NCBI RefSeq assembly: GCF_029589435.1 | Contig: NZ_JARRAG010000002.1 | Coordinates: forward strand, 2,666,001-2,730,000 | Source: Paludisphaera mucosa | Lineage (GTDB): Bacteria; Planctomycetota; Planctomycetia; Isosphaerales; Isosphaeraceae | DNA length: 64,000 nucleotides | Reading direction: 5' to 3' | In this document: positions 31,115 to 39,242 of the stretch, in pieces | Layout: the number at the start of each line of letters is the position of its first letter | How positions within the stretch are numbered: position 1 is the first letter of the stretch | Made by a program: the position numbers and the translations under genes | The notes under the pieces: generated by a model | Database searches by the model: none | Told to the model about the DNA's origin: nothing | Seen by the model: the letters and a program-made list of their open reading frames with translations, nothing else

Positions 31115-31877
31115 AACTCGAAAGTGCGTACGGAATAGCGAGGAGATCCGGCGGCGTCGCCCGGGACGTCGGCGGAGATTCGCAACCATTGTCCCGCGCG
31201 GCCCCGGCCGTGACAAGGGATTGATCCGGCCGAGTTCACCCCCGGACCCGACCACGCCCGCGTCATTCCAGACCGGAGACCGCGCCCCAAGGCCGACCCG
31301 GCGGGCGCGTTCCGTCCCAGGCTCTCGACGCCTGGGGGAAATCCTGGGCGTCTCCAGGGCGGCCCGACGTCTCCACCAGTAATCTAAGAGTGCGAGGTCC
31401 GACCTGTCCAGACCTCCCCCGGCGGCCGCCCGGCCCCATCGGCCCCGAGCGAGGACGAGCGAGCCGTTCGGAGCCTTACGACCTTGCGACGTCTCCTATC
31501 CTTTTCGGATACAGTCGTGACACGGATGTAAACGACTCTTATGTCAATCGGATTCAATTAGGCTGTTGCAAGCCGCCGCTCCGGACACTATACTCCGGGC
31601 ACTCGTGTTTCGTAACATTCGAGCGAGTCGTGCAGATTAAATTTCGCTCATCTTTGATCCTTTCGATTCCAACCAATCGAGATCAGCGGAATTTCGCTTC
31701 GGGCCGGACGTGCGGCGGATCGCGCTTCGGCGAGTGATGGAAACGGACCCCGACCGGGACCTCGAACGGGGCCCCGCGCCGACCGTCCGATGTTCCGACG
31801 CGATGAGGCGTTCGGCCGACTCGTAGGTGTCGAGGTCCGATCGCCGTGGCGGCGATCCTCATTTCGGGAGGGTGTTC
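31115..31877. other. Intergenic region, 763 bp, with AT-rich half
   Basis: Divergent spacer between the receiver-HATPase gene and the lipoprotein-DUF1559 pair. GC falls noticeably from about 31480 to 31690. A strong promoter candidate is at 31566-31594. No gene is supported. Confidence 0.5.
31566..31594 (+). promoter_or_regulatory. Sigma-70 promoter for lipoprotein-DUF1559 operon
   Basis: TTGCAA, exact 17-base spacer, TATACT, in an AT-rich stretch. It would give a leader of about 275 bases before the lipoprotein ATG. Confidence 0.55.
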
Positions 31878-32063
31878 ATGGGGAATCTGAAGGTGGCCCG
31901 CCGGCTGCTGCCGCTCGTCGTCGCCCTGGTCGTCTTCGCCCAGGGGTGCGGGGGCGACGAGGGGGGGGGATCGGGTCGATTCGTGCCTAATGAGAATAAA
32001 ATCGAGAAAATCGACGGCCTGAGCCCGTCGGAGGCGTTCCACAAGGGCGAGCGCAAACGTTGA
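31878..32063 (+). CDS. Small lipoprotein next to DUF1559 gene
   Basis: 61 residues. The ATG at 31878 has GGGAGGGT 6 bases upstream. A lipoprotein signal (MGNLKVARRLLPLVVALVVF) ends in AQGC, followed by a short Gly/Glu-rich linker and a charged tail (ENKIEKIDGLSPSEAFHKGE). Tiny GC-lipobox proteins frequently neighbour DUF1559 genes in planctomycetes. It is 86 bases upstream of the DUF1559 gene and probably cotranscribed. Role unknown. Confidence 0.7.
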   Translation: MGNLKVARRLLPLVVALVVFAQGCGGDEGGGSGRFVPNENKIEKIDGLSPSEAFHKGERKR

Positions 32064-32149
32064 GGCTTTTGGCCCTCACCTCGTCCGCTCGGCCTCACCG
32101 TACCTCGTCATCGCGTCCATAAGTCGTCCCACTCCGGAGGTCCAGGTTC

Positions 32150-33247
32150 ATGAGATCGTCGTCCCGCCGCGGCTTCACCCTGATCGAACTGCTCGTCGTG
32201 ATCGCCATTATCGCCGTCCTGATCGCCCTGCTGCTGCCGGCCGTGCAGTCGGCCCGCGAGGCCGCCCGCCGCGCCCAGTGCACCAACAACCTGAAGCAGA
32301 TCGGCCTCGCGCTCCACAACTACCATTCCTCCACGAACGTCTTCCCGATGGGCGGCTCGCGCTCCAACCGCATCTACCAGGCGACGGGCACGAGCTACGA
32401 CGACTGGACGACGTGGAGCGCCCACGCGCTCATGCTCCCCTACATCGAGCAGGGGCCGCTGTACAACGCGATCAACTTCGCGTTCTCGCCCGAAGAGTCC
32501 GACGGCACGCCGAACGCGGCCCAGTCGACGGTCGTGCTGACGATCGTCAACGGCTACCTCTGCCCGTCCGACCCCAACGCGGGCCGTCGCAACACCAACA
32601 GCTACCACGGCTCGTACGGCACCACGACGAACAGCAACCTGTACTATCCCAACGACAACAACAACGCGGGCTGCAACGGCCTGTTCTCGATCATGATGCC
32701 CTACGGCCTGAAGGACTGCGCCGACGGCGCCTCGAACACCGTCGCCTTCGCCGAGGCCCTGGTGGGCAACGGCCTGGGCAACGGCCGGATCGGCGGCGGC
32801 GGCTCCAGCCCCAGCACGTACCGCGGCAACGTGGTCATGCCCGCCTCCGGAGAGCCGGCCAACTCCCGCGTCTTCAACGGGTCCAGCCAGCAGGCGGCGG
32901 TGCTCGCCGGCCTCCAGGCCTGCGCCACGTCGTTCGTGCCGGGCAACATCGCCGACCACCGCGGCTGGCGCTGGGCCGACGGCACGACCGGGTTCACGAT
33001 GTTCAACACCATCCAGACCCCGAATGACAACCAGTACCGCTTCAACGGCTGCCGCTTCGGCTGCGGCGCCGGCTGCAACATGGACGGCGGCTTCAGCTAC
33101 GCCGCCAGCAGCGCCCACCCGGGCGGCGTCAACGCCTGCATGGCGGACGGCAGCGTCCGCTACGTCAAGGACTCCGTCAGCCGGATGACCTGGTGGGCCC
33201 TCGGCACCCGCGACGGCGGCGAAGTCGTCTCTTCCGACAGTTATTGA
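32150..33247 (+). CDS. DUF1559 protein with type II/IV prepilin-like N-terminus
   Basis: 365 residues. It starts RRGFTLIELLVVIAIIAVLI, a classical prepilin peptidase site (G|F with E at +5) and hydrophobic helix, then LLPAVQSAREAARRAQCTNNLKQIGLALHNYH, the DUF1559 signature. The C-terminus has the conserved SAHPGGVNACMADGSVRYVKDSV (H-x-GG-N and DGSVR) motif. These pseudopilin-like proteins are vastly expanded in Planctomycetes; a surface or secretion-apparatus role is assumed, not shown. Several cysteines (CRFGCGAGC) suggest disulfides. Confidence 0.93.
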   Translation: MRSSSRRGFTLIELLVVIAIIAVLIALLLPAVQSAREAARRAQCTNNLKQIGLALHNYHSSTNVFPMGGSRSNRIYQATGTSYDDWTTWSAHALMLPYIEQGPLYNAINFAFSPEESDGTPNAAQSTVVLTIVNGYLCPSDPNAGRRNTNSYHGSYGTTTNSNLYYPNDNNNAGCNGLFSIMMPYGLKDCADGASNTVAFAEALVGNGLGNGRIGGGGSSPSTYRGNVVMPASGEPANSRVFNGSSQQAAVLAGLQACATSFVPGNIADHRGWRWADGTTGFTMFNTIQTPNDNQYRFNGCRFGCGAGCNMDGGFSYAASSAHPGGVNACMADGSVRYVKDSVSRMTWWALGTRDGGEVVSSDSY

Positions 33248-33263
33248 TCTCGATCGACCTTCA

Positions 33264-33300
33264 CGGCCCGGGACGGCCGACCTCGCGCCGTCCCGGGCCG
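33264..33300 (+). terminator. Hairpin after DUF1559 gene
   Basis: 14-bp perfect stem CGGCCCGGGACGGC / GCCGTCCCGGGCCG with a 9-base loop, 16 bases after the stop codon. No T tract. Confidence 0.55.
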
Positions 33301-33383
33301 CTCCACGTCCTCCGGCGCCCGATTTGCGTCCTCCGACTCGCAGCGATGAGACCCCATCCTCGAGCCAGTTCGGAGTCGACGCG

Positions 33384-34409
33384 ATGCACAGCGGCGTGAA
33401 GAAGGCCCTCGCCATCACGGCGGCGGGAGTCGGCGCGGCGATCGCCGCGCGGGCGTTCGTCCGGCATCGGAGGATGATCAGCCTCGCCGGCCGGACCGTC
33501 CTCATCACCGGCGGTTCGCGGGGACTCGGCCTGGTCCTGGCCCGCGAATTCGCCCACCAAGGCGCGCGGATCGCCATCTGCGCTCGCGACGGCGACGAGC
33601 TGGCCCGCGCCCGGGCCGACCTCGCGGCCCGCGGTGCGGACGCCGCGACCTTCGTCTGCGACGTGACCGACCAGTCCCAGGTCGACCGGACGGTCGACCA
33701 AGTGCTGGACCGTTTCGGCCGCCTCGACGTCCTGGTCAACAACGCCGGGGTCATCCAGGTCGGCCCGTTCGAGGAGACGACGGTCGAGGATTTCGAAGAG
33801 GCGATGGCGACCCATTTCTGGGGCCCCCTCTACACGACCCTGGCCGTCCTGCCTTCGATGCGCGAGCGCGGCGAGGGCCGGATCCTCAACATCGCCTCGA
33901 TCGGCGGCAAGGTGGCGGCGCCGCACCTGCTCCCCTACAGCTCCAGCAAGTTCGCCCTGATCGGCTTTTCGGAAGGCCTCCGCGCCGAACTGCTGAAGGA
34001 CGGGATCTACGTGACCGCGGTGGCCCCCGGCCTCATGCGGACGGGGAGCATCCACAAGGCGACGTTCAAGGGGCAGCACCAGAAGGAATTCGCCTGGTTC
34101 GCCATCGGCGACTCGATCCCGGGCCTTTCCATGAGCGCCGAGTCCGCCGCGCGCAAGATCGTCGACGCCGCCCGTCACGGCGACGCCGAGGCGATCCTCT
34201 CCCTCCCCGCCCACCTCATGGCCAAGGCCCACGGCCTCTTCCCGGGCCTCTTCGCCGACGCCATGGGCCTCATGAATCGCTTCGTCTTCCCCGCCCCCGG
34301 CGGGATCGGCAAGCGCAAAGTCGAGGGCAAGGACAGCCGATCCGCCCTCGCCCCCGCCTGGGCCACGATCCTGAGCGACCGCGCCGCGTTCCGAAACAAC
34401 GAGCTGTGA
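33384..34409 (+). CDS. Short-chain dehydrogenase/reductase with N-terminal hydrophobic segment
   Basis: 341 residues; ATG at 33384 with GGAG 9 bases upstream. An N-terminal hydrophobic stretch (ALAITAAGVGAAIAARAFV) probably anchors it to the membrane. The Rossmann fold has TGGSRGLG (NAD(P) binding), CDVTDQ, NNAG, the catalytic serine in NIASIGG, and YSSSK. Length after the SDR core (about 260) is extended by 80 residues. Substrate unknown. Confidence 0.88.
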   Translation: MHSGVKKALAITAAGVGAAIAARAFVRHRRMISLAGRTVLITGGSRGLGLVLAREFAHQGARIAICARDGDELARARADLAARGADAATFVCDVTDQSQVDRTVDQVLDRFGRLDVLVNNAGVIQVGPFEETTVEDFEEAMATHFWGPLYTTLAVLPSMRERGEGRILNIASIGGKVAAPHLLPYSSSKFALIGFSEGLRAELLKDGIYVTAVAPGLMRTGSIHKATFKGQHQKEFAWFAIGDSIPGLSMSAESAARKIVDAARHGDAEAILSLPAHLMAKAHGLFPGLFADAMGLMNRFVFPAPGGIGKRKVEGKDSRSALAPAWATILSDRAAFRNNEL

Positions 34410-34436
34410 GGGCCTTCGCGACGGCGACCGCTCGAC

Positions 34437-37400
34437 TCACGGTGATCCCAACGCCCGTGCGACCTCGGCCTCGATGTCCTCGCCCTGGAGGTTCTGCCCC
34501 CTCAGGGCGCCGTCGGGGCCGATGAGGAAGAGCGCCGGGAGGGCCTGGACGTGGTAGGCGTCTTGGACCCCGCCCTCGGACCACTCGCCGAGGTAGCCCT
34601 GCGCCCAGGGAACGCCCTTCTCGGCGATGAGCCTGCGAGCCGCTTCCTTGTCAGCGTCCAGGCTCAGGCCGAGGATGGCGAACCGCCCGTCGTCGGCGAA
34701 TCGATCGTGCAGGTCCTTGAGATAAGGGATCTCGGCGAGGCATGGGCCGCACCAGGAAGCCCAAAAGGCGACCAGGACGAACTTGCCCCGAAGATCCTCC
34801 AGCTTCACGCGACCGCCGTCCAACGTCTCGACGTCGAAGGCCGGGACCCGCTCGCCGACCTTGAGAGCTTGCCTGGGCTTCGGATGCAGGACGCCCAGGT
34901 CGAAGGGCTCATCGCTGCGGCCGCCTGGGATGCTGGGGATGACGAATTGCCGTGTCGCGACGGCGACTTTCGCCGGGTCGGCGAGCGGTCCCTGGACCCG
35001 TTCGGATTGATAGGCGAGCTTCAGGCGATAATCGCCCGGCGGCACGTCCTCGATCCGAACCGTCCCGTCGGGCCGGATTTTCACCAACCGCCACTCGTGT
35101 CGACCTCGCCGATATTCTCGGCCTTCGGACGAAGCCCACCAGTTGCGGAGCCATGTGAAATTCGCATCGCGTCCCGCGGGTTGGACTTTGGGACGCGAGG
35201 GGATCGCAGGTCGGTCGCTCACCAGATCGACCCAGGAGTTCGCCGCGTAATCGGCGTTGGGAGCGAAGCCGGCGGGCGTCGCGATCCGGGCGACGACCGG
35301 TCGCCCGACGGAGCCCGGGTCGAAGCGGGTGGTCTCGCCGGCCTTGACGTCCACCAGATCGCCGGACGAGCCCGTCCGATCCGAGCCTCCCCGGCTTCCA
35401 ACGGCCACGCTGGCCTCGCCGGGGATCACCCGCGCGAAGGCGTATCGTCCTTCCTGATCGGCCTTCACCTCCTCGACGTTCGAGATGCTCGGATTCTCGG
35501 AGACGCCCAGCCGGGCGGCGGCGTACCGGATCGTCACCCCGACGGCGAGCTTGCCACCGATGCGAGCGACCCCTTCGAGCCGCCCCCAGGGCTGAGTCTT
35601 CACCGTCGGGTCGGCCTCGAAAGCCGCTCCATCAACTTCCGCATAGAACTCGGGATGGGCGACGACCACCTCAAACCGCCGACCGGGCGAGTCGGACTCG
35701 CGGACCAGGTTGAATCGACCTCGCTCGTCGGTTTTCGTCGCCAGGCTCGTCGCATCGGCCTGGATCGAGCCGTCCCGGATCCGGACCGAGGGCGACGGGA
35801 CGTTCCCCGTCGTCCGCGGGTAGGCGATCGCGACGTCGGCCCCGGCCAGCGGCGCGCCGTCAGGTCGGCGGACGACGCCCGCGAGGGCGTTGCCATCCTC
35901 GGCCTTGAGCGGCGCGAGAACGACGTCGTACGTCGCGAACTTCTCGTCACCGCGGAAGACCCGAGACACATGGGTCGCGTATCCCTTGGATTGGATGCGG
36001 AGGCGGAATTCGGGCGTCTCCTCGACCTTCACGTCCGCCTGCAACTCCCCCTGATAGGCGAACACTTCCGGCTTCTCTCTCCATGTCGCCTCGCCTTCGC
36101 CGACGGGCGTCGTCCCGACCTCGACCTGGATCTCGTCGATCCGCTTGCGCGTCACGGCGTCGCGGACTTTGCCCGCGATCGACAGGGACCTTTCCAGCGT
36201 GAACACCGCCTCGCCGTCGGCGTTGGAGACGCGACGAAACGTGATCCCCAGGAAGCCCGCCCGGCTGACGTTCATGAGGATCGGCTCGTTCGGGGCGTCG
36301 TCCCAGCGGAATCGGCCGTCGGCGTCGGTGTTCAAGAAAACGCCGAGGGCCCGGGTGGATCGCCATTGATCGACGACGACGAAGGCGTCGGCGATCGGGT
36401 TTCCCTTCGAGTCGACGACGCGGCCCGACAGGCTCGACGCCGGACGGAGGCTGATCGCGACCGGTGCGGCACCGTCCTTGGCCTCGACGAACTGGAACTC
36501 GGGAGCATGCCCGGCGGCCTTGACCTGGAGGCCCACGCGACCGGGCTGGACGTGCGGGAAACGGAAACGTCCCTGGGCATCGGCGCTCGTCGTGGGCAAG
36601 TCGCCGTGGAATACGGTGTTCTCACGCCCCCCGACAAGCCAGCCGACCTCGGCCCCCCGGATCGGCCTCCCCTGCGGGTCGCGGACCTCGCCGGCGACCT
36701 CGACCCCGCGCGTCATCACCTGGACGTCGAAGAAGTCGCGAAGGCTCGCCATCGGCTGCGTATCGAACGCAGGCTGGCCCCCGACGTCGGGACGGCCGTG
36801 CCGGCGGGCGTCCAGGGGGCCGTCGGAGACGAAGTCCGGATGCGTCAGGTAGAGGTAGGCGAACGTCATCTTGCGGAAGCACCGGCATCGCCAGCGACCC
36901 TGGGCGTCGGTGAGGGCCTCGACCATGTAACACAACTCGGCCGGCTGCTTCTTCTCGCCGAGGTAGCCCCAGATCGCGACCTTGACCCCGGCGATCGGTC
37001 GACCTTGCTCGTCGTTCACGACGCCACCCAACGACTCCTCGCCGGGAAGCAGTTCCACCCCGATCCGATCGGGGATCTTCGGGTCTCGGGGGTCGTCCTG
37101 GGAGAAGAAATACCGCTGTTGGACGTAGCCGTCCGCCCAGACGTCGATGCTGAAAGCGTCCCTTCGGAATTTTCGCCGGGAGAGATCGATCCGGAGCCGA
37201 CCCTCGCGGTCCGTCTCCAGGTCCGACGTCACCATGTCGATCAACGGTCGGACGATCGCCCCGGCCAGAGGCTTGCCGGTGTCCTTCGCGAGCACGACCA
37301 CCTCGACCGAATCGGGCGCCTTCGCGTCGGCGTCGTGCTTCGCCGGGGCCGGCTTCGCGGGCTCCTGGGCCGCCCTGGCCGTGACGCGGGCGGGCTCGAA

Positions 37401-38501
37401 CGAGCCGAGGGCGGCGGCCGCGACGGCCGCGGTCAGGAGGAAAGCCACGCGCACCGGCCGGCGCGACAGGCATCGCGAGGCGCCTCGCGTGCGGTCGATC
37501 CACGCCAGCCGCCGGCCCAGGTTCGAGGTCCGGGCCATCGCCAACCCGATCGTCGGGTCGGGGCGGCGGATCAGGCCCGAGGCCACGGCCAGCAGCGACT
37601 CCCGGTACTCCGAGGCCCCGCCGAGGGCGTGGACGCAGAGGTCGTCGCACGCCTGTTCGCGGACCGCGCCGATGGTCCTCCCCATGAGCCAGGCCAGCGG
37701 GTGCGGCCAGTAGAACGCCTGCACGACCTTCCTGGCGAGGTTCCAGCCGAAATCGCCGCGGCGGACGTGCGCCAGCTCATGCAGCACCACGGCGTCGATC
37801 ACGCGATCCGTCGCCGTCGCGACCAGTCCGCGAGGCAGCACGACGGCCGGGCGCAGCCAGCCCACGACCAGCGGGACCGAGACGCGATCGGTCGCCCGCA
37901 AGGCCACCGGTCGATCGACTCCCAGCCGGCCCCGCCAGCGGTCACGAGCCTCGATCCAGCGTGGGGCGTCGACTGGCTCGCAGGCCCGACGAAGTCGACC
38001 CACCCCGATCAACGACGCGGCCAGCCGGAGCAGCAAGGCTGCCACGACAGCCAGGTACGCGGTCACGACCATCCCCGCCGCGCCGACGCGCCGCCAGCCG
38101 CCGACGGCGGGCGCGACGGCCGTCGGCCGAGGCGCCGTCACGGGTCGGGATGGATCGACGGGCCGATGATCGAGAGGGCTCTCCAGGGCCGGCGGCGTCG
38201 GCTCGGGCAAGGCCGGCGAGACATCGACGTCGGCGACGATCCTCGCGGGGGGACGGGACGCGACCCGCCCGGGAAGGACGACCGCGCGCCATCGAGGGAA
38301 GGCCATGCCGACCAGAGGCAGCAAGGACATGCCGACGAGGCAGGCGTTCCAGAGCGCCGAACGGGAAAGGGTGCGCCGGCGCCCCAGCGCGAAGTGGACC
38401 GCGAAGGCCAGGGTCATGAGCACCGTCGCCTTGAGCGCCGCGTCGAGCGCGAACGAGGCGATCCGGGACGCTGCGATCATCGAGCCGACGTCGTCGATCA
38501 T
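34437..38501 (-). CDS. BlaR1-like M56 metallopeptidase fused to carboxypeptidase-like repeats and a thioredoxin domain
   Basis: 1354 residues. The N-terminal 370 residues are a BlaR1/MecR1-type membrane protease: hydrophobic segments near 20-40, 52-68, 142-168 and 350-368, zinc motif HELAH (241-245) and a downstream EQACDD. Then come several carboxypeptidase regulatory-like/Ig-like repeats (about 398-1190; motifs GVVNDEQGRPIAGVKVAIWG, GEVRDPQGRPIRGAEVGW, GRVVDSKGNPIADAFVVV). The C-terminal 145 residues are a TlpA-type thioredoxin with FWASWCGPC (1250-1254) and the cis-proline in VQALPALFLIG. The blaI-like gene overlaps its start by 4 bases, so both form one operon. The ligand and repressor-cleavage role are inferred from BlaR1. 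Confidence 0.88.
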   Translation of the reverse strand: MIDDVGSMIAASRIASFALDAALKATVLMTLAFAVHFALGRRRTLSRSALWNACLVGMSLLPLVGMAFPRWRAVVLPGRVASRPPARIVADVDVSPALPEPTPPALESPLDHRPVDPSRPVTAPRPTAVAPAVGGWRRVGAAGMVVTAYLAVVAALLLRLAASLIGVGRLRRACEPVDAPRWIEARDRWRGRLGVDRPVALRATDRVSVPLVVGWLRPAVVLPRGLVATATDRVIDAVVLHELAHVRRGDFGWNLARKVVQAFYWPHPLAWLMGRTIGAVREQACDDLCVHALGGASEYRESLLAVASGLIRRPDPTIGLAMARTSNLGRRLAWIDRTRGASRCLSRRPVRVAFLLTAAVAAAALGSFEPARVTARAAQEPAKPAPAKHDADAKAPDSVEVVVLAKDTGKPLAGAIVRPLIDMVTSDLETDREGRLRIDLSRRKFRRDAFSIDVWADGYVQQRYFFSQDDPRDPKIPDRIGVELLPGEESLGGVVNDEQGRPIAGVKVAIWGYLGEKKQPAELCYMVEALTDAQGRWRCRCFRKMTFAYLYLTHPDFVSDGPLDARRHGRPDVGGQPAFDTQPMASLRDFFDVQVMTRGVEVAGEVRDPQGRPIRGAEVGWLVGGRENTVFHGDLPTTSADAQGRFRFPHVQPGRVGLQVKAAGHAPEFQFVEAKDGAAPVAISLRPASSLSGRVVDSKGNPIADAFVVVDQWRSTRALGVFLNTDADGRFRWDDAPNEPILMNVSRAGFLGITFRRVSNADGEAVFTLERSLSIAGKVRDAVTRKRIDEIQVEVGTTPVGEGEATWREKPEVFAYQGELQADVKVEETPEFRLRIQSKGYATHVSRVFRGDEKFATYDVVLAPLKAEDGNALAGVVRRPDGAPLAGADVAIAYPRTTGNVPSPSVRIRDGSIQADATSLATKTDERGRFNLVRESDSPGRRFEVVVAHPEFYAEVDGAAFEADPTVKTQPWGRLEGVARIGGKLAVGVTIRYAAARLGVSENPSISNVEEVKADQEGRYAFARVIPGEASVAVGSRGGSDRTGSSGDLVDVKAGETTRFDPGSVGRPVVARIATPAGFAPNADYAANSWVDLVSDRPAIPSRPKVQPAGRDANFTWLRNWWASSEGREYRRGRHEWRLVKIRPDGTVRIEDVPPGDYRLKLAYQSERVQGPLADPAKVAVATRQFVIPSIPGGRSDEPFDLGVLHPKPRQALKVGERVPAFDVETLDGGRVKLEDLRGKFVLVAFWASWCGPCLAEIPYLKDLHDRFADDGRFAILGLSLDADKEAARRLIAEKGVPWAQGYLGEWSEGGVQDAYHVQALPALFLIGPDGALRGQNLQGEDIEAEVARALGSP

Positions 38502-38926
38502 ATCCGTCCTCCTTCCGACCCACCGCCGTCTTTCCGCCGCCTTGCGGGTTTCGCCTTCGCCGGCTCGGGCACCCCTCGCCGGAGCGCGTCGAGCTGTTCC
38601 GGGGTGATCTGCTCGTCCTCGATCAGCCGCAGCACCAGGTCCTCGGCCGAGCCGCCGAAGAACCGCGCCAGCAGGCTGCCGAGCGCCTTACGCTGGGCCT
38701 TCGTCCGCTCGACCGCGGCGCGGTAGACGTACGCTTTGCCCCGGGCCTCGTGGGCGAGGTACCCCTTCCCCTCCAGCACCCTCAGGAGAGTCCGCACGGT
38801 CGAATCGTGCAGCGGCTCGGGGAGCGCCTCGCGGACCTGATCCGCCGTCGCCTCGCCCAGCCGCCACACCGCCTCCATAACCTCGGCCTCACGCCCCGTC
38901 AACGCCGGCTCCGGCGGTCGCGCCAT
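38498..38926 (-). CDS. BlaI/MecI-family transcriptional repressor
   Basis: 142 residues from the ATG at 38926. A winged helix occupies residues about 8-75 (LTGREAEVMEAVWRLGEATA, STVRTLLRVLEGKGYLAHE) and a dimerisation region follows (LLARFFGGSAEDLVLRLIED), as in BlaI/MecI/CopY. The tail is Lys/Arg/Gly-rich. It is first in an operon with the M56 fusion gene (ATGA overlap). BlaI repressors are inactivated by proteolysis through the cognate BlaR1. Two palindromic operator candidates overlap its promoter, so autorepression is likely. Confidence 0.92.
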   Translation of the reverse strand: MARPPEPALTGREAEVMEAVWRLGEATADQVREALPEPLHDSTVRTLLRVLEGKGYLAHEARGKAYVYRAAVERTKAQRKALGSLLARFFGGSAEDLVLRLIEDEQITPEQLDALRRGVPEPAKAKPARRRKDGGGSEGGRI

Positions 38927-38942
38927 GACTCCCTCGCTTTCC

Positions 38943-38956
38943 GTTAGTTTCCTAAC
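38943..38956. promoter_or_regulatory. BlaI-type operator 1
   Basis: GTTAG-TTTC-CTAAC, perfect 5-bp arms. It lies 17 bases upstream of the repressor ATG and at the predicted transcription start, suitable for blocking transcription. Confidence 0.65.
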
Positions 38957-38963
38957 ACGTTGA

Positions 38964-38992
38964 ACCCTACGGCCGCCGAGGCGCGGGGTCAA
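38964..38992 (-). promoter_or_regulatory. Candidate promoter of the blaI-M56 operon
   Basis: On the minus strand TTGACC (38992-38987), 17-base spacer, TAGGGT (38969-38964). The -10 is a moderate match. Placement between the two operators supports it. Confidence 0.45.
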
Positions 38993-38999
38993 GACGATC

Positions 39000-39017
39000 C
39001 CGTTAGTTTTCTAACGG
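39000..39017. promoter_or_regulatory. BlaI-type operator 2
   Basis: CCGTTAG-TTTT-CTAACGG, perfect 7-bp arms, immediately upstream of the -35. It shares the GTTAG-N4-CTAAC core with operator 1, 59 bp away. Confidence 0.65.
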
Positions 39018-39242
39018 ACGATGGAGCGGTCGCCCGGCACGCATGGCCGGAGAATGGGCGAGCCCCCGATTCGAGGATCGACGGCTTTCGTGCTCGTCTT
39101 CCGGCGCGGGGGGAAAGACGTTCGGGCCCGGACCTCGACGCCGGGTGGTCAACGCGAAGGGGCCGGACGCGGGCGAGACGGCCGTTCGGCTCGTCCCCCC
39201 CGGCGCCCGGCCCCGCCGGCCGACTTCGATCCTGGAGATCGA

